Program-made: the position numbers and the translations under genes | Shown here: positions 21,022-29,370 of the stretch, one piece after another | How the letters are laid out: every line of letters starts with the position of its first letter | Numbering within the stretch: position 1 is the first letter of the stretch | Assembly (NCBI GenBank): GCA_002633025.1 | Contig: NMRB01000105.1 | Location: 64,153 to 128,152, forward strand | Origin: Notospermus geniculatus | Lineage: Eukaryota; Nemertea; Pilidiophora; Heteronemertea; Lineidae | Direction: 5' to 3' | DNA: 64,000 nt | The notes under the pieces: model-generated | Databases searched by the model: none | What the model saw: the letters and a program-made list of their open reading frames with translations, nothing else | What the model was told of the DNA's origin: nothing

Positions 21022-21858
21022 TTACTGTTTCTTGGCGATGACGATGCTGAACTGACCAACCTCCGTCCTTTCTTTATCATGTTCAAGCATGAAATCCTTC
21101 AATCTACCCTCCTCTTTCATTTTCCGCATCCGATCCAACATGGCCGACATCTCTTCCGGGGAAACCTTGTCCCAAAACGAGGTTGCTCTCCTGACGTCAT
21201 CGCGGAGTGGGCCATTCTCATCAAAGTACAATTCAGGCGGGAAAATTATGGCATTGGTGGGAACGACTATTTGTATATCCGTGAAACCGGCCGCTTTTAG
21301 TAGTTCGCAAATCGTCTCGGGAGTTGGTACTATCTTCGTGAAATATTCGAGCGTCTCGGGAGCGAGTTGAAACCACCAAAATCCCTTCAAAACTTGATGA
21401 CGAAAGCAGAGATGAATCACACACAAACCACCTGGTTTGATGACGCGATATGCTTCAGCTAGTGCTTTTCTGCAATTCGGTAACTCCTTGGTCGAATCCA
21501 AATGCACAGTAACATGAATCAACATGAGGCTGTCGAAACTTCCGTCAGGATATGGAATACTCGGCAACACAGCCTTCTTTACCTCCACACGATCTGTTTT
21601 CATGTAGGCTCCACACTTGGCCCTGGCCTTTTCCAGCATTCCTTCACTTGCATCAAGTAGGGTAACCTTTCCGACCCCTGCCTGGAGCATGGCTAATGCA
21701 TAATTCCCAGTGCCACATCCAGCGTCCAGAAGATGTTGTTCAGCCAAGGGTTTCTTGATCATTGCTGAGAAAGTTCCAAGATACAAATCGGAACACACTG
21801 CCGACCTGTTCTCATCGTATCCTTGGGAACGCTTGTCGTAGTCAGCGTAGACGCTCAT
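21022..21858 (-). CDS. Class I SAM-dependent methyltransferase, array copy 3 (subfamily A)
   Basis: Intact single exon, 278 codons. It carries LLDAGCGTGN, LLDASEG, PYPDGSFDSLML and VIKPGGLCVIHL. It shares the subfamily A centre with copy 1 (TVHLDSTKELPNCRKALAEA; PTPETICELLKAAGFTDIQI; VVPTNAI), but its N- and C-terminal thirds look like the B copies. It lacks the extra Asn codon of copy 1. The tail ends AKKQ rather than AKRQ. Small departures are DKRSQGYDENR and DLYLGTF near the start. Activity is predicted from intact motifs; the substrate is unknown. Confidence 0.88.
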   Translation of the reverse strand: MSVYADYDKRSQGYDENRSAVCSDLYLGTFSAMIKKPLAEQHLLDAGCGTGNYALAMLQAGVGKVTLLDASEGMLEKARAKCGAYMKTDRVEVKKAVLPSIPYPDGSFDSLMLIHVTVHLDSTKELPNCRKALAEAYRVIKPGGLCVIHLCFRHQVLKGFWWFQLAPETLEYFTKIVPTPETICELLKAAGFTDIQIVVPTNAIIFPPELYFDENGPLRDDVRRATSFWDKVSPEEMSAMLDRMRKMKEEGRLKDFMLEHDKERTEVGQFSIVIAKKQ

Positions 21859-22421
21859 TTTTCTGCAGAGCTTCGCTGTGAATGGTAGATTGACGAGCTA
21901 TATGATCTCGATGTCCTGCGTACAAGGTTACGTATATCATATACATGAAAAGATATGGCCTATTTCTCTAAAATCCCAAGCCACCAGAGGCTATTGTAGT
22001 TGACCTAAAATGTGGTGTCCCACTTTGATTGCTGGTTCAGACATTTCTCGATAGATGGCCCTCTAAATCCTTTTCCTTGCACAAGTGCTGTCGCGAGCGT
22101 AATCATTGGACGTGTATCCTCTCAGTCTGTAATGATATAAGGCTGACGCTAACCCTGACCTGGAGTGAATGGGGATCGTAACTATGATAGAGGGCAGCAC
22201 GTCGTAACCAGGTCCTACACAATGGACTCGCTTTGTGTGGGATTATCAATCTTTCCCACTAGGAAATTGATGAGGACCTGAATGTCACTTTCATTTCAAT
22301 AGTTTTAACTACTAGTGACACCTATTGAGGTAGTGAGTTACGGTCCCCATACAATCACTTCATAGATGGTGGGTCAGTCAGACAAGTCCGATCGTCTCTC
22401 TGGAGGAAAGTGTGTCCTTCG
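21859..22421. repeat. Second spacer of type X between methyltransferase copies 3 and 4
   Basis: It matches 19244-19797 nearly throughout, including the TATGGCCTATTTCTCTAAA block, the GGTGTCCCACTTTGATTGCT block and the GATAGAGGGCAGCACGTCGT block. Together with copies 1+2 and 3+4 it shows that an A-B gene pair of about 2.6 kb was duplicated as a unit. Confidence 0.75.
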
Positions 22422-23258
22422 TTACTGTCTCTTGGCGATGACGATGCTGAACTGGCCAACCTCCGTCCTTTCTTTATCATGTTCAAGCATGAAATCCTTC
22501 AATCTACCCTCCTCTTTCATTTTCCACATCCGATCCAACATGGCCGACATCTCATCCGGGGAAACCTTGTCCCAGAACGAGGCCGCTTTCCTGACGTCAT
22601 CGCGGAGTGGGCCATTCTCATCAAAGTACATTTCAGGCGGGAAATATAAGGCAAGTGACGGCACGACTATCTCGATTTCTGAGAACCCGGCTGCTTTGAG
22701 GATTTCGCACATTGTTTCTTGAGTCGGTGTGAAATCGGCAAAATATTTCATCGTCAGGGGAGCCAGGTGCCACCACCACAGACCTCTCAGTACCTGATGA
22801 CGAAAGCTGAGCTGAATCATACACAAGCCACCTGGTTTGATGACGCGATAGGCTTCACCCATGGTTTTCCTGAAATTTGGCAGCTCCTTGGTCGAATCCA
22901 GATGGTGAATAACTAGATTCAACATGAGGCTGTCGAAACTTCCGTCAGGATATGGAATACTCGGTAACACAGCTTTCTTTACCTCCACACGACCTGTTTC
23001 CATGTAGGCTTCACACTTGGCACTGGCCTTTTCCAACATTCCTTCACTTGAATCAAGTAGGGTAACCTTTCCGACCCCTTCCTGGAGCATGGCTAATGCA
23101 TAATTCCCAGTGCCACATCCAGCGTCCAGAAGATGTTGTTCAGCCAAGGGTTTCTTGATCATTGCTGAGAAAGCTCCAACATACAAATCGGAGCACACTG
23201 CAGACCTGTTTTCATCGTATCCCCGAGATATCTCGTCATAATCGGCGTAGACGCTCAT
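22422..23258 (-). CDS. Class I SAM-dependent methyltransferase, array copy 4 (subfamily B)
   Basis: Intact single exon, 278 codons, the closest match to copy 2 and occupying the same place in its repeat unit. All SAM-binding motifs are present (LLDAGCGTGN, LLDSSEG, PYPDGSFDSLMLN, VIKPGGLCMIQ). It differs from copy 2 by scattered substitutions such as MLQEGVGKV, AKCEAYMETG, LTMKYFADF and MWKMKEEG. RVIKPGGL is kept here where copy 2 has Asn. The initiation context, 5' flank and GACCTCGATGTTCTGCATGC block are the same as for copy 2. Substrate unknown. Confidence 0.88.
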   Translation of the reverse strand: MSVYADYDEISRGYDENRSAVCSDLYVGAFSAMIKKPLAEQHLLDAGCGTGNYALAMLQEGVGKVTLLDSSEGMLEKASAKCEAYMETGRVEVKKAVLPSIPYPDGSFDSLMLNLVIHHLDSTKELPNFRKTMGEAYRVIKPGGLCMIQLSFRHQVLRGLWWWHLAPLTMKYFADFTPTQETMCEILKAAGFSEIEIVVPSLALYFPPEMYFDENGPLRDDVRKAASFWDKVSPDEMSAMLDRMWKMKEEGRLKDFMLEHDKERTEVGQFSIVIAKRQ

Positions 23259-24246
23259 TTTTCTGCAGAGCTTCGCTGTGAAGACCGGTAGATTGAGCTA
23301 TAGGACCTCGATGTTCTGCATGCAGCTTTAAATACGTACATGTATCATACAGAAAAAGTTATGGCCTAATTTTCTAAATCCCAAGGCACAAAGGCTTATT
23401 ATTGCAGTTGACCTAAAATGTGCTGTCCCATTCTGATCGCTGGTTCAGGCATTTCTCAATACAACCACACCAGCATGGAGCCTACCCGTCCCCGTCTGCG
23501 TGGAGAGTGGACAGTGGGGAGTCCTAACCTTGGACAAACTCCGACTCGCATCATCATCCTGTTTCCCAACCACGGCCAACTGAAAAACGATCATTTTCAA
23601 AAAGAATCGTGTCACCTGGAAGAATGATGTGAGCTTATGCTTTCTCGCTCACAACTGACTTGACTTTTAGACACCTGCCCAGCCGTTTTCATACTGTCGT
23701 GACACGTGACAGGGAACCAAGAGAATAGATGGAGACGATGGTTGGCAACAGGCCCGCCTGCCTGCCTACTCTATTTCTGATCGTAGATACAAAGTTCAGA
23801 ACACGAATATTATTATACTAGTAAATTACACAGAATGACAACTGCATGCAATATTAAGCTGTCGATGCCCCGACATAAAACAATCTGCTGTGGTCATTCA
23901 TGATATTCAACAACCTCGTTCCCAAAATCACCCAGTCCTCTTTCAACCTCGGCCCTCTGCGCTGTCGGAGACCATGGAGACACAATCTCGGAGATTTAAA
24001 CCTGGGGACGAAGTTGATGTTTAATTTTATCTCCAAATCATCACTGCCAATTATTCTCTAAACTTCATCAGTCATGGTAGGACATCGCCAGTCAAATGTC
24101 CAGGTGTATTTATAGTGTGGACGGTGTCTTCAGACATTCATAGTTTGATATTTCATCGTTATTCCTCAGTTTTATGTTCAAAATTATTCACGACTGGTCA
24201 TGAAAGTGTCCACCCACTGTGATTATGAACGTCGCCCGAAGGTTCA
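23259..24246. other. Long spacer between methyltransferase copies 4 and 5
   Basis: It begins with the 5' flank of copy 4 and ends with a type Y block (about 23985-24246). Between them lie the duplicated segment at 23430-23640 and some 350 bp of unique DNA. No gene is seen. Confidence 0.6.
23430..23640 (+). repeat. Duplicated non-coding segment shared with 29130-29370
   Basis: GCATGGAGCCTACCCG, GTTTCCCAACCACGGCCAAC and GATCATTTTCAA occur in the same order at 29215-29350. At its left it joins the GCTGGTTCAGGCATTTCTC block found upstream of copies 1 and 3, so it looks like part of the family's ancestral 5' flank. Confidence 0.6.
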
Positions 24247-25083
24247 TTAAGGTCTCTTAGCGATGACGATGCTGAACTGACCAACCTCCGTCCTTTCTTT
24301 ATCAAGTTCAAGCATGAAATCCTTCAATCTACCCTCCTCTTTCATTTTCCGCATCCGATCCAACATGGCCGCCATCTCTTCCGAGGAAACCTTGTCCCAG
24401 AACGAGGCCACTTTCCTGACGTCATCGCGGAGTGGGCCATTCTCATCAAAGTACATTTCAGGCGGGAAATATAAGGCAAGTGTTGGCACGACTATCTCGA
24501 TTTCTGAGAACCCAGAGGCTTTGAGGATTTCGCACATCGTTTGCTGAGTCGGGGTGAAGTCGGCAAAATATTTCAGCGTCAGGGGAGCAAGCTGAAACCA
24601 CCACAGACCCCTCAGTAATTGATGACGAAAGCTGAGCTGAATCACACACAAACCGCCCGGCTTGATGACGCGGTATGCCTCTCCCATGGTTTTCCTGGAA
24701 TTTGGCAGCTCCTTGGTCGAATCCAGATGGTGAATAACTAGATTCAACATGAGGCTGTCGAAACTTCCGTCAGGATATGGAATAGTCGGCAACACAGCCT
24801 TCTTTACCTCCACACGACCTGTTTCCATGTAGGCTCCACACTTGGCCTTGGCCTTTTCCAGCATTCCTTCACTTGCATCAAGCAGGGTAACCTTTCCGAC
24901 CCCTTCCTGGAGCATGGCTAATGCATAATTCCCAGTGCCACATCCAGCGTCCAGAAGATGTTGTTCAGCCAAGGGTTTCTTGATCATTGCTGAGAAAGCT
25001 CCAACATACAAATCGGAGCACACTGCAGACCTGTTCTCATCGTATCCTTGGGAAAGCTTGTCATAGTCAGCGTGAATACTCAT
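24247..25083 (-). CDS. Class I SAM-dependent methyltransferase, array copy 5 (subfamily B)
   Basis: Intact single exon, 278 codons, starting MSIHADYDKLSQGYDENR. LLDAGCGTGN, LLDASEG, PYPDGSFDSLMLN and VIKPGGLCVIQL are all present. B-type centre (LVIHHLDSTKELPNSRKTMGEA; LKYFADFTPTQQTMCEI) with GLWWFQLAPLT rather than the WWWHLAPLT of copies 2, 4 and 7. It ends AKRP. The DNA upstream of its ATG differs from copies 1-4 and 7: after CTGCAGATCTCCGCTGTTAA the shared TATGGCC block is missing. It may therefore have a different promoter. Confidence 0.88.
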   Translation of the reverse strand: MSIHADYDKLSQGYDENRSAVCSDLYVGAFSAMIKKPLAEQHLLDAGCGTGNYALAMLQEGVGKVTLLDASEGMLEKAKAKCGAYMETGRVEVKKAVLPTIPYPDGSFDSLMLNLVIHHLDSTKELPNSRKTMGEAYRVIKPGGLCVIQLSFRHQLLRGLWWFQLAPLTLKYFADFTPTQQTMCEILKASGFSEIEIVVPTLALYFPPEMYFDENGPLRDDVRKVASFWDKVSSEEMAAMLDRMRKMKEEGRLKDFMLELDKERTEVGQFSIVIAKRP

Positions 25084-25601
25084 TTTCCTGCAGATCTCCG
25101 CTGTTAAGACAGGTATAGCATGTTTTTCTGCTGCTCGTTAAATTCTGCTGCTATGTACTCACAGCGCATGCGCGTACCTACGGTGGCTCGTTAGGAACAT
25201 AGCGCATTGAAAATTAGGCCAGCCCGCGATAATATTTGGTCATTGTTCTGTTCGCTTTCTGAAACAACATTTAAAAAGCGTATATACAGTAGAACTTGGG
25301 TATAACGTACCAGGAGGGATACGCATTGTCCGTTATACACGAAATACGTGAAACCTGGGGACGAAGTTGGTATTCTAATTTCTCCTCCAAATCACCACTC
25401 CCAATTTTCCTCGAAACTTTATCAGCCGTGGTCAGACATCGCCAGTCAAATGGCCAGGTGTATTTATAGTCTGGACGGTCTCTTCAGACAGGAATTAATG
25501 ATTTGATATTTCATCCTTATCCGGCGTTATTTTCTAAATTATTCTCGACTGGTCATGAAAGTGTCCATCCACTGTGATTATGAACGTCGTCCAAAGGTTC
25601 A
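25084..25601. other. Spacer between methyltransferase copies 5 and 6
   Basis: The first 260 bp are unlike the other spacers and include AACTTGGGTATAACGTACCA. From about 25350 it matches the type Y block (ACCTGGGGACGAAGTTGGT to GTCGTCCAAAGGTTCATTA). No gene. Confidence 0.6.
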
Positions 25602-26443
25602 TTACTGTCTCTTGGCGATGACGATGCTGAACTGACCAACCTCCGTCCTTTCTTTATCATGTTCAAGCATGAAATCCTTCAATCTACCCTCCTCTTTCAT
25701 TTTCCGCATCCGATCCAACATGGCCGACATCTCTTCCGGGGATACCTTGTCCCAAAACCAGGCCGCTTTTCTGACGTCATCGCGGAGTGGGCCATTCTCA
25801 TCAAAGTACAATTCGGGCGGCAAATATAAGGCAAGTGTTGGCACGACTATCTCGATTTCGGAGAACCCGGCTGCTTTGAGGATTTCACACATTGTTTCCT
25901 GAGTCGGTAAGACACCAGCTAAATATTTCAGCGTCAGGGGAGCAAGCTGAAACCACCACAGACCCCTCAGTGCCTGATGACGAAAGCTGAGCTGAATCAC
26001 ACACAAACCGCCTGGTTTGATGACGCGATACGCTTCTCCCATGGTTTTCCTGGAATTTGGCAGCTCCTTGGTCGAATCGAGATGGGGAATAACATGATTC
26101 AACATGAGGCTGTCGAAACTTCCGTCAGGATATGGAATACTCGGTAACACAGCTTTCTTTACCTCCACACGACCTGTTTTCATGTAGGCTCCACACTTGG
26201 CCCTGGCCTTTTCCAACATTCCTTCACTTGCATCAAGCAGGGTAACCTTTCCTACCCCTGCCTGGAGCATGGCTAATGCAGTGCATAATTCCCAGTGCCA
26301 CATCCAGCGTCCAGAAGATGTTGTTCAGCCAAGGGTTTCTTGATCATTGCTGAGAAAGCTCCAACATACAAATCGGAGCACACTGCAGACCTGTTCTCAT
26401 CGTATCCTTGAGAAAATTTGTCGTAGTCAGCGTGGAGGCTCAT
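25602..26443 (-). pseudogene. Methyltransferase array copy 6 (subfamily B), broken by a 5 bp insertion
   Basis: The start (ATG at 26443, MSLHADYDKFSQGYDENR) and the end (FSIVIAKRQ, stop at 25602) are in place. The locus is 842 bp rather than 837. Five bases, GTGCA at 26281-26285, have been duplicated inside the codons after LLDAGCGTGNYA. The reading frame shifts just past SAM motif I. The remainder from about residue 54 on is open and otherwise well conserved, so the break is recent or possibly a sequencing or allelic difference. A downstream ATG could give a 233-codon frame, but that product lacks motif I and should not bind SAM. Confidence 0.8.
26281..26285 (-). other. Frameshifting 5 bp tandem duplication (GTGCA)
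   Basis: All other copies read GGCTAATGCATAATTCCC on the plus strand; here it reads GGCTAATGCAGTGCATAATTCCC with an extra GTGCA. It is a simple slippage-type duplication in methyltransferase copy 6. Confidence 0.85.
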
Positions 26444-26654
26444 TTTATCCTGCAGAGTTCCTTGGTCGATTAGATCGAGCTATATTTTATGACCTCAATG
26501 TCTGGGTACGTAAATCTTATAGAGAAAAGACCGCTTAAAATTTTTTTATGGCACATGACAAGAGGTGATTGTTGAAAGTCACAAAAAATAGGTGATTGAT
26601 AGGTAATTGTTGAAAGTCACAAAAAATATACAGATAGTCCACAGATAGCAGATA

Positions 26655-27172
26655 GCCGGGTTTTTTTTGGTTTTTTTTTCGTTCGTTCTTATATAGCGCA
26701 TTTCCAGTCAAGGCGCTTTACATTGTTGCCCCAGCTATAGGTCTGTTCATTCCAATTTTACTTTCTCCACTCCCTGGGGAGCATTACAGTCCCGGTGTAA
26801 CGGTACAGAGTGTCCCCCTGTAAAAAGTGTCCACTTCTATTGTTGAATGACGGAATAAGCGGCATGACTGTAGAAAACCAATCCCCAGAGATTAGAATGT
26901 AACAAATGTAATCTGCTGTTCCTGGGGACATTCTTTCCCTTTACACCGGCAGCGGTCTTGGACTAACATTCACATAGACTACCTCTACCAGCCAGGTACC
27001 CCTTTTACACCTGGGTGGGGTGAAGCAAGTGAGGCAAGGTCAAGGTCACAAGGTCAAGGTCACAAGCGAGCGTGTTTTTTCTTTTTTCTTGGTCAGGACT
27101 GGGAATCGAACCCGGGACCCTCTGATCAGGAGTCCGTCTCGCTAACCACTATAGACCACGCCGCTCATCGGT
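26655..27172 (-). mobile_element. tRNA-derived SINE, copy 2, with oligo-A tail and an internal insert
   Basis: Read on the minus strand, the head from 27172 has an A box (GGTCTATAGTGGTTAG) and a B box (GGGTTCGATTCCC). The CCACCCAGGTGTAAAAGG core follows, then TAAAGCGCCTTGACTGG and AAATGCGCTATATAAGAACG near the tail, ending in an A-rich run (plus-strand T run at 26660-26689). The head and core match the SINE at 6855-7085. A segment near 26820-26870 (AAAAAGTGTCCACTTCTATTG) resembles 3757-3790 and looks like an insert. It sits between methyltransferase copies 6 and 7. Confidence 0.7.
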
Positions 27173-27282
27173 TCTCGGGGTTATATGAAGTCTTCTACAG
27201 CCCTTATTTGGAGGTTCTTTTGGCTTCATCTCCGCACAGCTTGAGGTATGCTGACAACATCTATATCTCAATGTAATGTCCA

Positions 27283-28119
27283 TTACTGTCTCTTGGCGAT
27301 GACGATGCTGAACTGGCCAACCTCCGTCCTTTCTTTATCATGTTCAAGCATGAAATCCTTCAATCTACCCTCCTCTTTCATTTTCCGCATCCGATCCAAC
27401 ATGGCCGACATCTCATCCGGGGAAACCTTGTCCCAAAACCAGGCCGCTTTTCTGACGTCATCGCGGAGTGGGCCATTCTCATCAAAGTACATTTCAGGCG
27501 GGAAATATAAGGCAAGTGCTGGCACAACTATCTCGATTTCTGAGAACCCGGCTGCTTTGAGGATTTCACACATTGTTTCCTGAGTCGGTGAGACATCAGC
27601 TAAATATTTCAGGGTCAGGGGAGCCAGGTGCCACCACCACAGACCCCTTAGCACCTGATGACGAAAGCCGACCTGTATCACACACAAACCACCTGGTTTG
27701 ATGACGCGGTAGGCTTCACCTATGGTTTTCCTGGAATTTGGCAGCTCCTTGGTCGAATCCAGATGGGGAATAACGTGATTCAACATGAGGCTGTCGAAAC
27801 TTCCGTCAGGATATGGAATACTCGGCAACACAGCCTTCTTTACCTCCACACGACCTGTTTCCATGTAGGCTCCACACTTGGCCCTGGCCTTTTCCAGCAT
27901 TCCTTCACTCGCATCAAGCAGGGTAACCTTTCCGACCCCTGCCTGGAGCATGGCTAATGCATAATTCCCAGTGCCACATCCAGCGTCCAGAAGATGTTGT
28001 TCAGCCAAGGGTTTCTTGATCATTGCTGAGAAAGCTCCAACATACAAATCGGCGGCCACTACCCACCTGTTCTCATCGTATCCTTGGGAAATCTTGTCGT
28101 AGTCAGCGTAGAGACTCAT
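27283..28119 (-). CDS. Class I SAM-dependent methyltransferase, array copy 7 (subfamily B)
   Basis: Intact single exon, 278 codons, the first gene of the array in transcription order. The SAM motifs are complete (LLDAGCGTGN at 43-52, LLDASEG, PYPDGSFDSLMLN, VIKPGGLCVIQ). It differs from the others near the N-terminus: ENRWVVAADLYVG replaces ENRSAVCSDLYVG. It also has VIPHLDSTKELPNSRKTIGEA and VGFRHQVLRGLWWWHL. VIPHLDS and TLKYLA are shared with copy 6, which suggests copies 6 and 7 are closest. The 5' flank carries the GATCTCGATGTCCTGCGTAC and TATGGCCTATTT blocks of copies 1 and 3. Substrate unknown. Confidence 0.88.
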   Translation of the reverse strand: MSLYADYDKISQGYDENRWVVAADLYVGAFSAMIKKPLAEQHLLDAGCGTGNYALAMLQAGVGKVTLLDASEGMLEKARAKCGAYMETGRVEVKKAVLPSIPYPDGSFDSLMLNHVIPHLDSTKELPNSRKTIGEAYRVIKPGGLCVIQVGFRHQVLRGLWWWHLAPLTLKYLADVSPTQETMCEILKAAGFSEIEIVVPALALYFPPEMYFDENGPLRDDVRKAAWFWDKVSPDEMSAMLDRMRKMKEEGRLKDFMLEHDKERTEVGQFSIVIAKRQ

Positions 28120-28139
28120 TTTTCTGCTGTGAATACTGG

Positions 28140-28230
28140 TAGATTGAGCTGTGATCTCGATGTCCTGCGTACAACGTTACGTATATCATATACAGAAAAA
28201 GATATGGCCTATTTTTCTAAATCCCAAGCC
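28140..28230 (-). promoter_or_regulatory. Conserved 5' flank of the methyltransferase genes (copy 7 example)
   Basis: About 90 bp just upstream of the ATG is conserved between copies 7, 1 (19262-19360) and 3 (21890-21970). It includes GATCTCGATGTCCTGCGTAC, ACGTATATCATATACA and GATATGGCCTATTT. Copies 2 and 4 have a diverged version (GACCTCGATGTTCTGCATGC). Conservation outside the coding region suggests a promoter or 5' untranslated region, but it may only reflect recent duplication. Confidence 0.4.
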
Positions 28231-28265
28231 ACAAAAAAGGCTGATTATTGTAATTACCTAAAATT

Positions 28266-28470
28266 GCTGTCGCGTGCGTAACTGTACGTGTATTCTCAGT
28301 GTAATGATATCAGGCTGACCCTAACCGTGACCTTTCCCATCAGCCAATCATTCTACTCGTTAGTGAGTAACAGGTATGCTGATTGGTTCCGATGATTTCG
28401 TACTCGACGCTGGTGTGTAGGCCTACCGCCACCTAAGAACAACAGCCAGTAGGCCTACATCTGCATGACT
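28266..28470 (+). repeat. Interspersed repeat 'GTGCTGTCGCGTGCG', copy 2
   Basis: It matches 16669-16890 in order: TGTCGCGTGCG, AATGATATCAGGCTGACCC, CTACTCGTTAGTGAGTAACA, GATGATTTCGTACTCGACGC and AACAACAGCCAGTAGGCCTA. Confidence 0.7.
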
Positions 28471-28564
28471 TGAGTTTGACGAGCGAGGTCACCAAAGTCT
28501 AGATGGCGCATAATATAAGTTGTCGTCCCGATTGAGGTGACCACACCTGATGTGTCTGCTGTAA

Positions 28565-28638
28565 TCCTCGGTAGTATATAGTGGTGAATATCGCCGCCAA
28601 ACACGCGGGAGACTCTGGTTCGATTCCCGCCCAGCGGG
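28565..28638 (+). pseudogene. Degenerate tRNA-Asp-like sequence
   Basis: TCCTCGGTAGTATATAGTGG, GCGGGAGACT and TGGTTCGATTCCCGC match the true tRNA-Asp at 48204-48275. There is a 2 bp insertion in the D arm, the anticodon loop CTGTCAC is changed to CAAACAC, and the 3' acceptor strand no longer pairs. It is a tRNA pseudogene or the head of a tRNA-Asp-derived SINE. Confidence 0.65.
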
Positions 28639-28786
28639 TTGAGTTTTGGGGATTTTTTCCTCTCCGACTGCTCTCGTTTTGATGAAAGATGTGTTGCGTC
28701 CCTCATCACCTGTTTAGAACGTTTGGCAAACATTTTTTAATCAAATTTTCCTTCCCTGAATTTTGTTTGGCAGCAGGACTGATCAG

Positions 28787-28953
28787 TACGGAGGTTTAGA
28801 AATCAAACGATAAACGTTAACGTTAACGACAACATTCTTTTTTGTACCGAAAATGCAATACTAGTATAAAATCTGCTTAATCGTTAATGTAAAGTATGAA
28901 AAGTAACGTTGTCGTAAAGTTTACGTTTGTCGTTTGATTTCTAAACCTCCCTA
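28787..28953. mobile_element. TA-flanked palindromic MITE, copy b
   Basis: TACGGAGGTTTAGAAATCAA at one end and TTGATTTCTAAACCTCCCTA at the other, with inverted GATAAACGTTAACG blocks inside. Confidence 0.8.
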
Positions 28954-29129
28954 ATAAGGCAATCTCGAACCGGCAGTTATCACCACTATCCATCAATCTG
29001 TCAGGAAATTCATACGAAGAATGGCAACACCTCAGTTTCATCCTTATTCATCTACAACACAGAATCAAGGAACATGACTTTTTTGACATCACGCGAAACA
29101 TAAGAATACGAAATAGAGATCGTTGGTTG

Positions 29130-29370
29130 AGGTATTTTTCGATAGATGGCGCTTTAATCTTTCCTTGCGCAAGGCATTCTGGCGTACTGTGCAACACCAC
29201 CACGTATAAGCTCAGCATGGAGCCTGCGGGTCTGCGCGGAGAGTGGAGCGTCATGTCCTTGGACCAACTCCCGTCCTACTGGCATCATCTTCCTGTTTCC
29301 CAACCACGGCCAACTGAAAACCGATCATTTTCAATTAGAATCGCGTAAACTGGAAGGATGATGTGAAAAT
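29130..29370 (+). repeat. Relic of the methyltransferase 5' flank
   Basis: TCGATAGATGGCGCTTTAATC and CCTTGCGCAAG match the flank blocks at 19410-19450 and 22045-22085. The following GCATGGAGCCTGCGGG to GATCATTTTCAA matches 23470-23605. No methyltransferase coding sequence accompanies it, so it may be what is left of a lost copy or the edge of the ancestral duplication. Confidence 0.5.
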
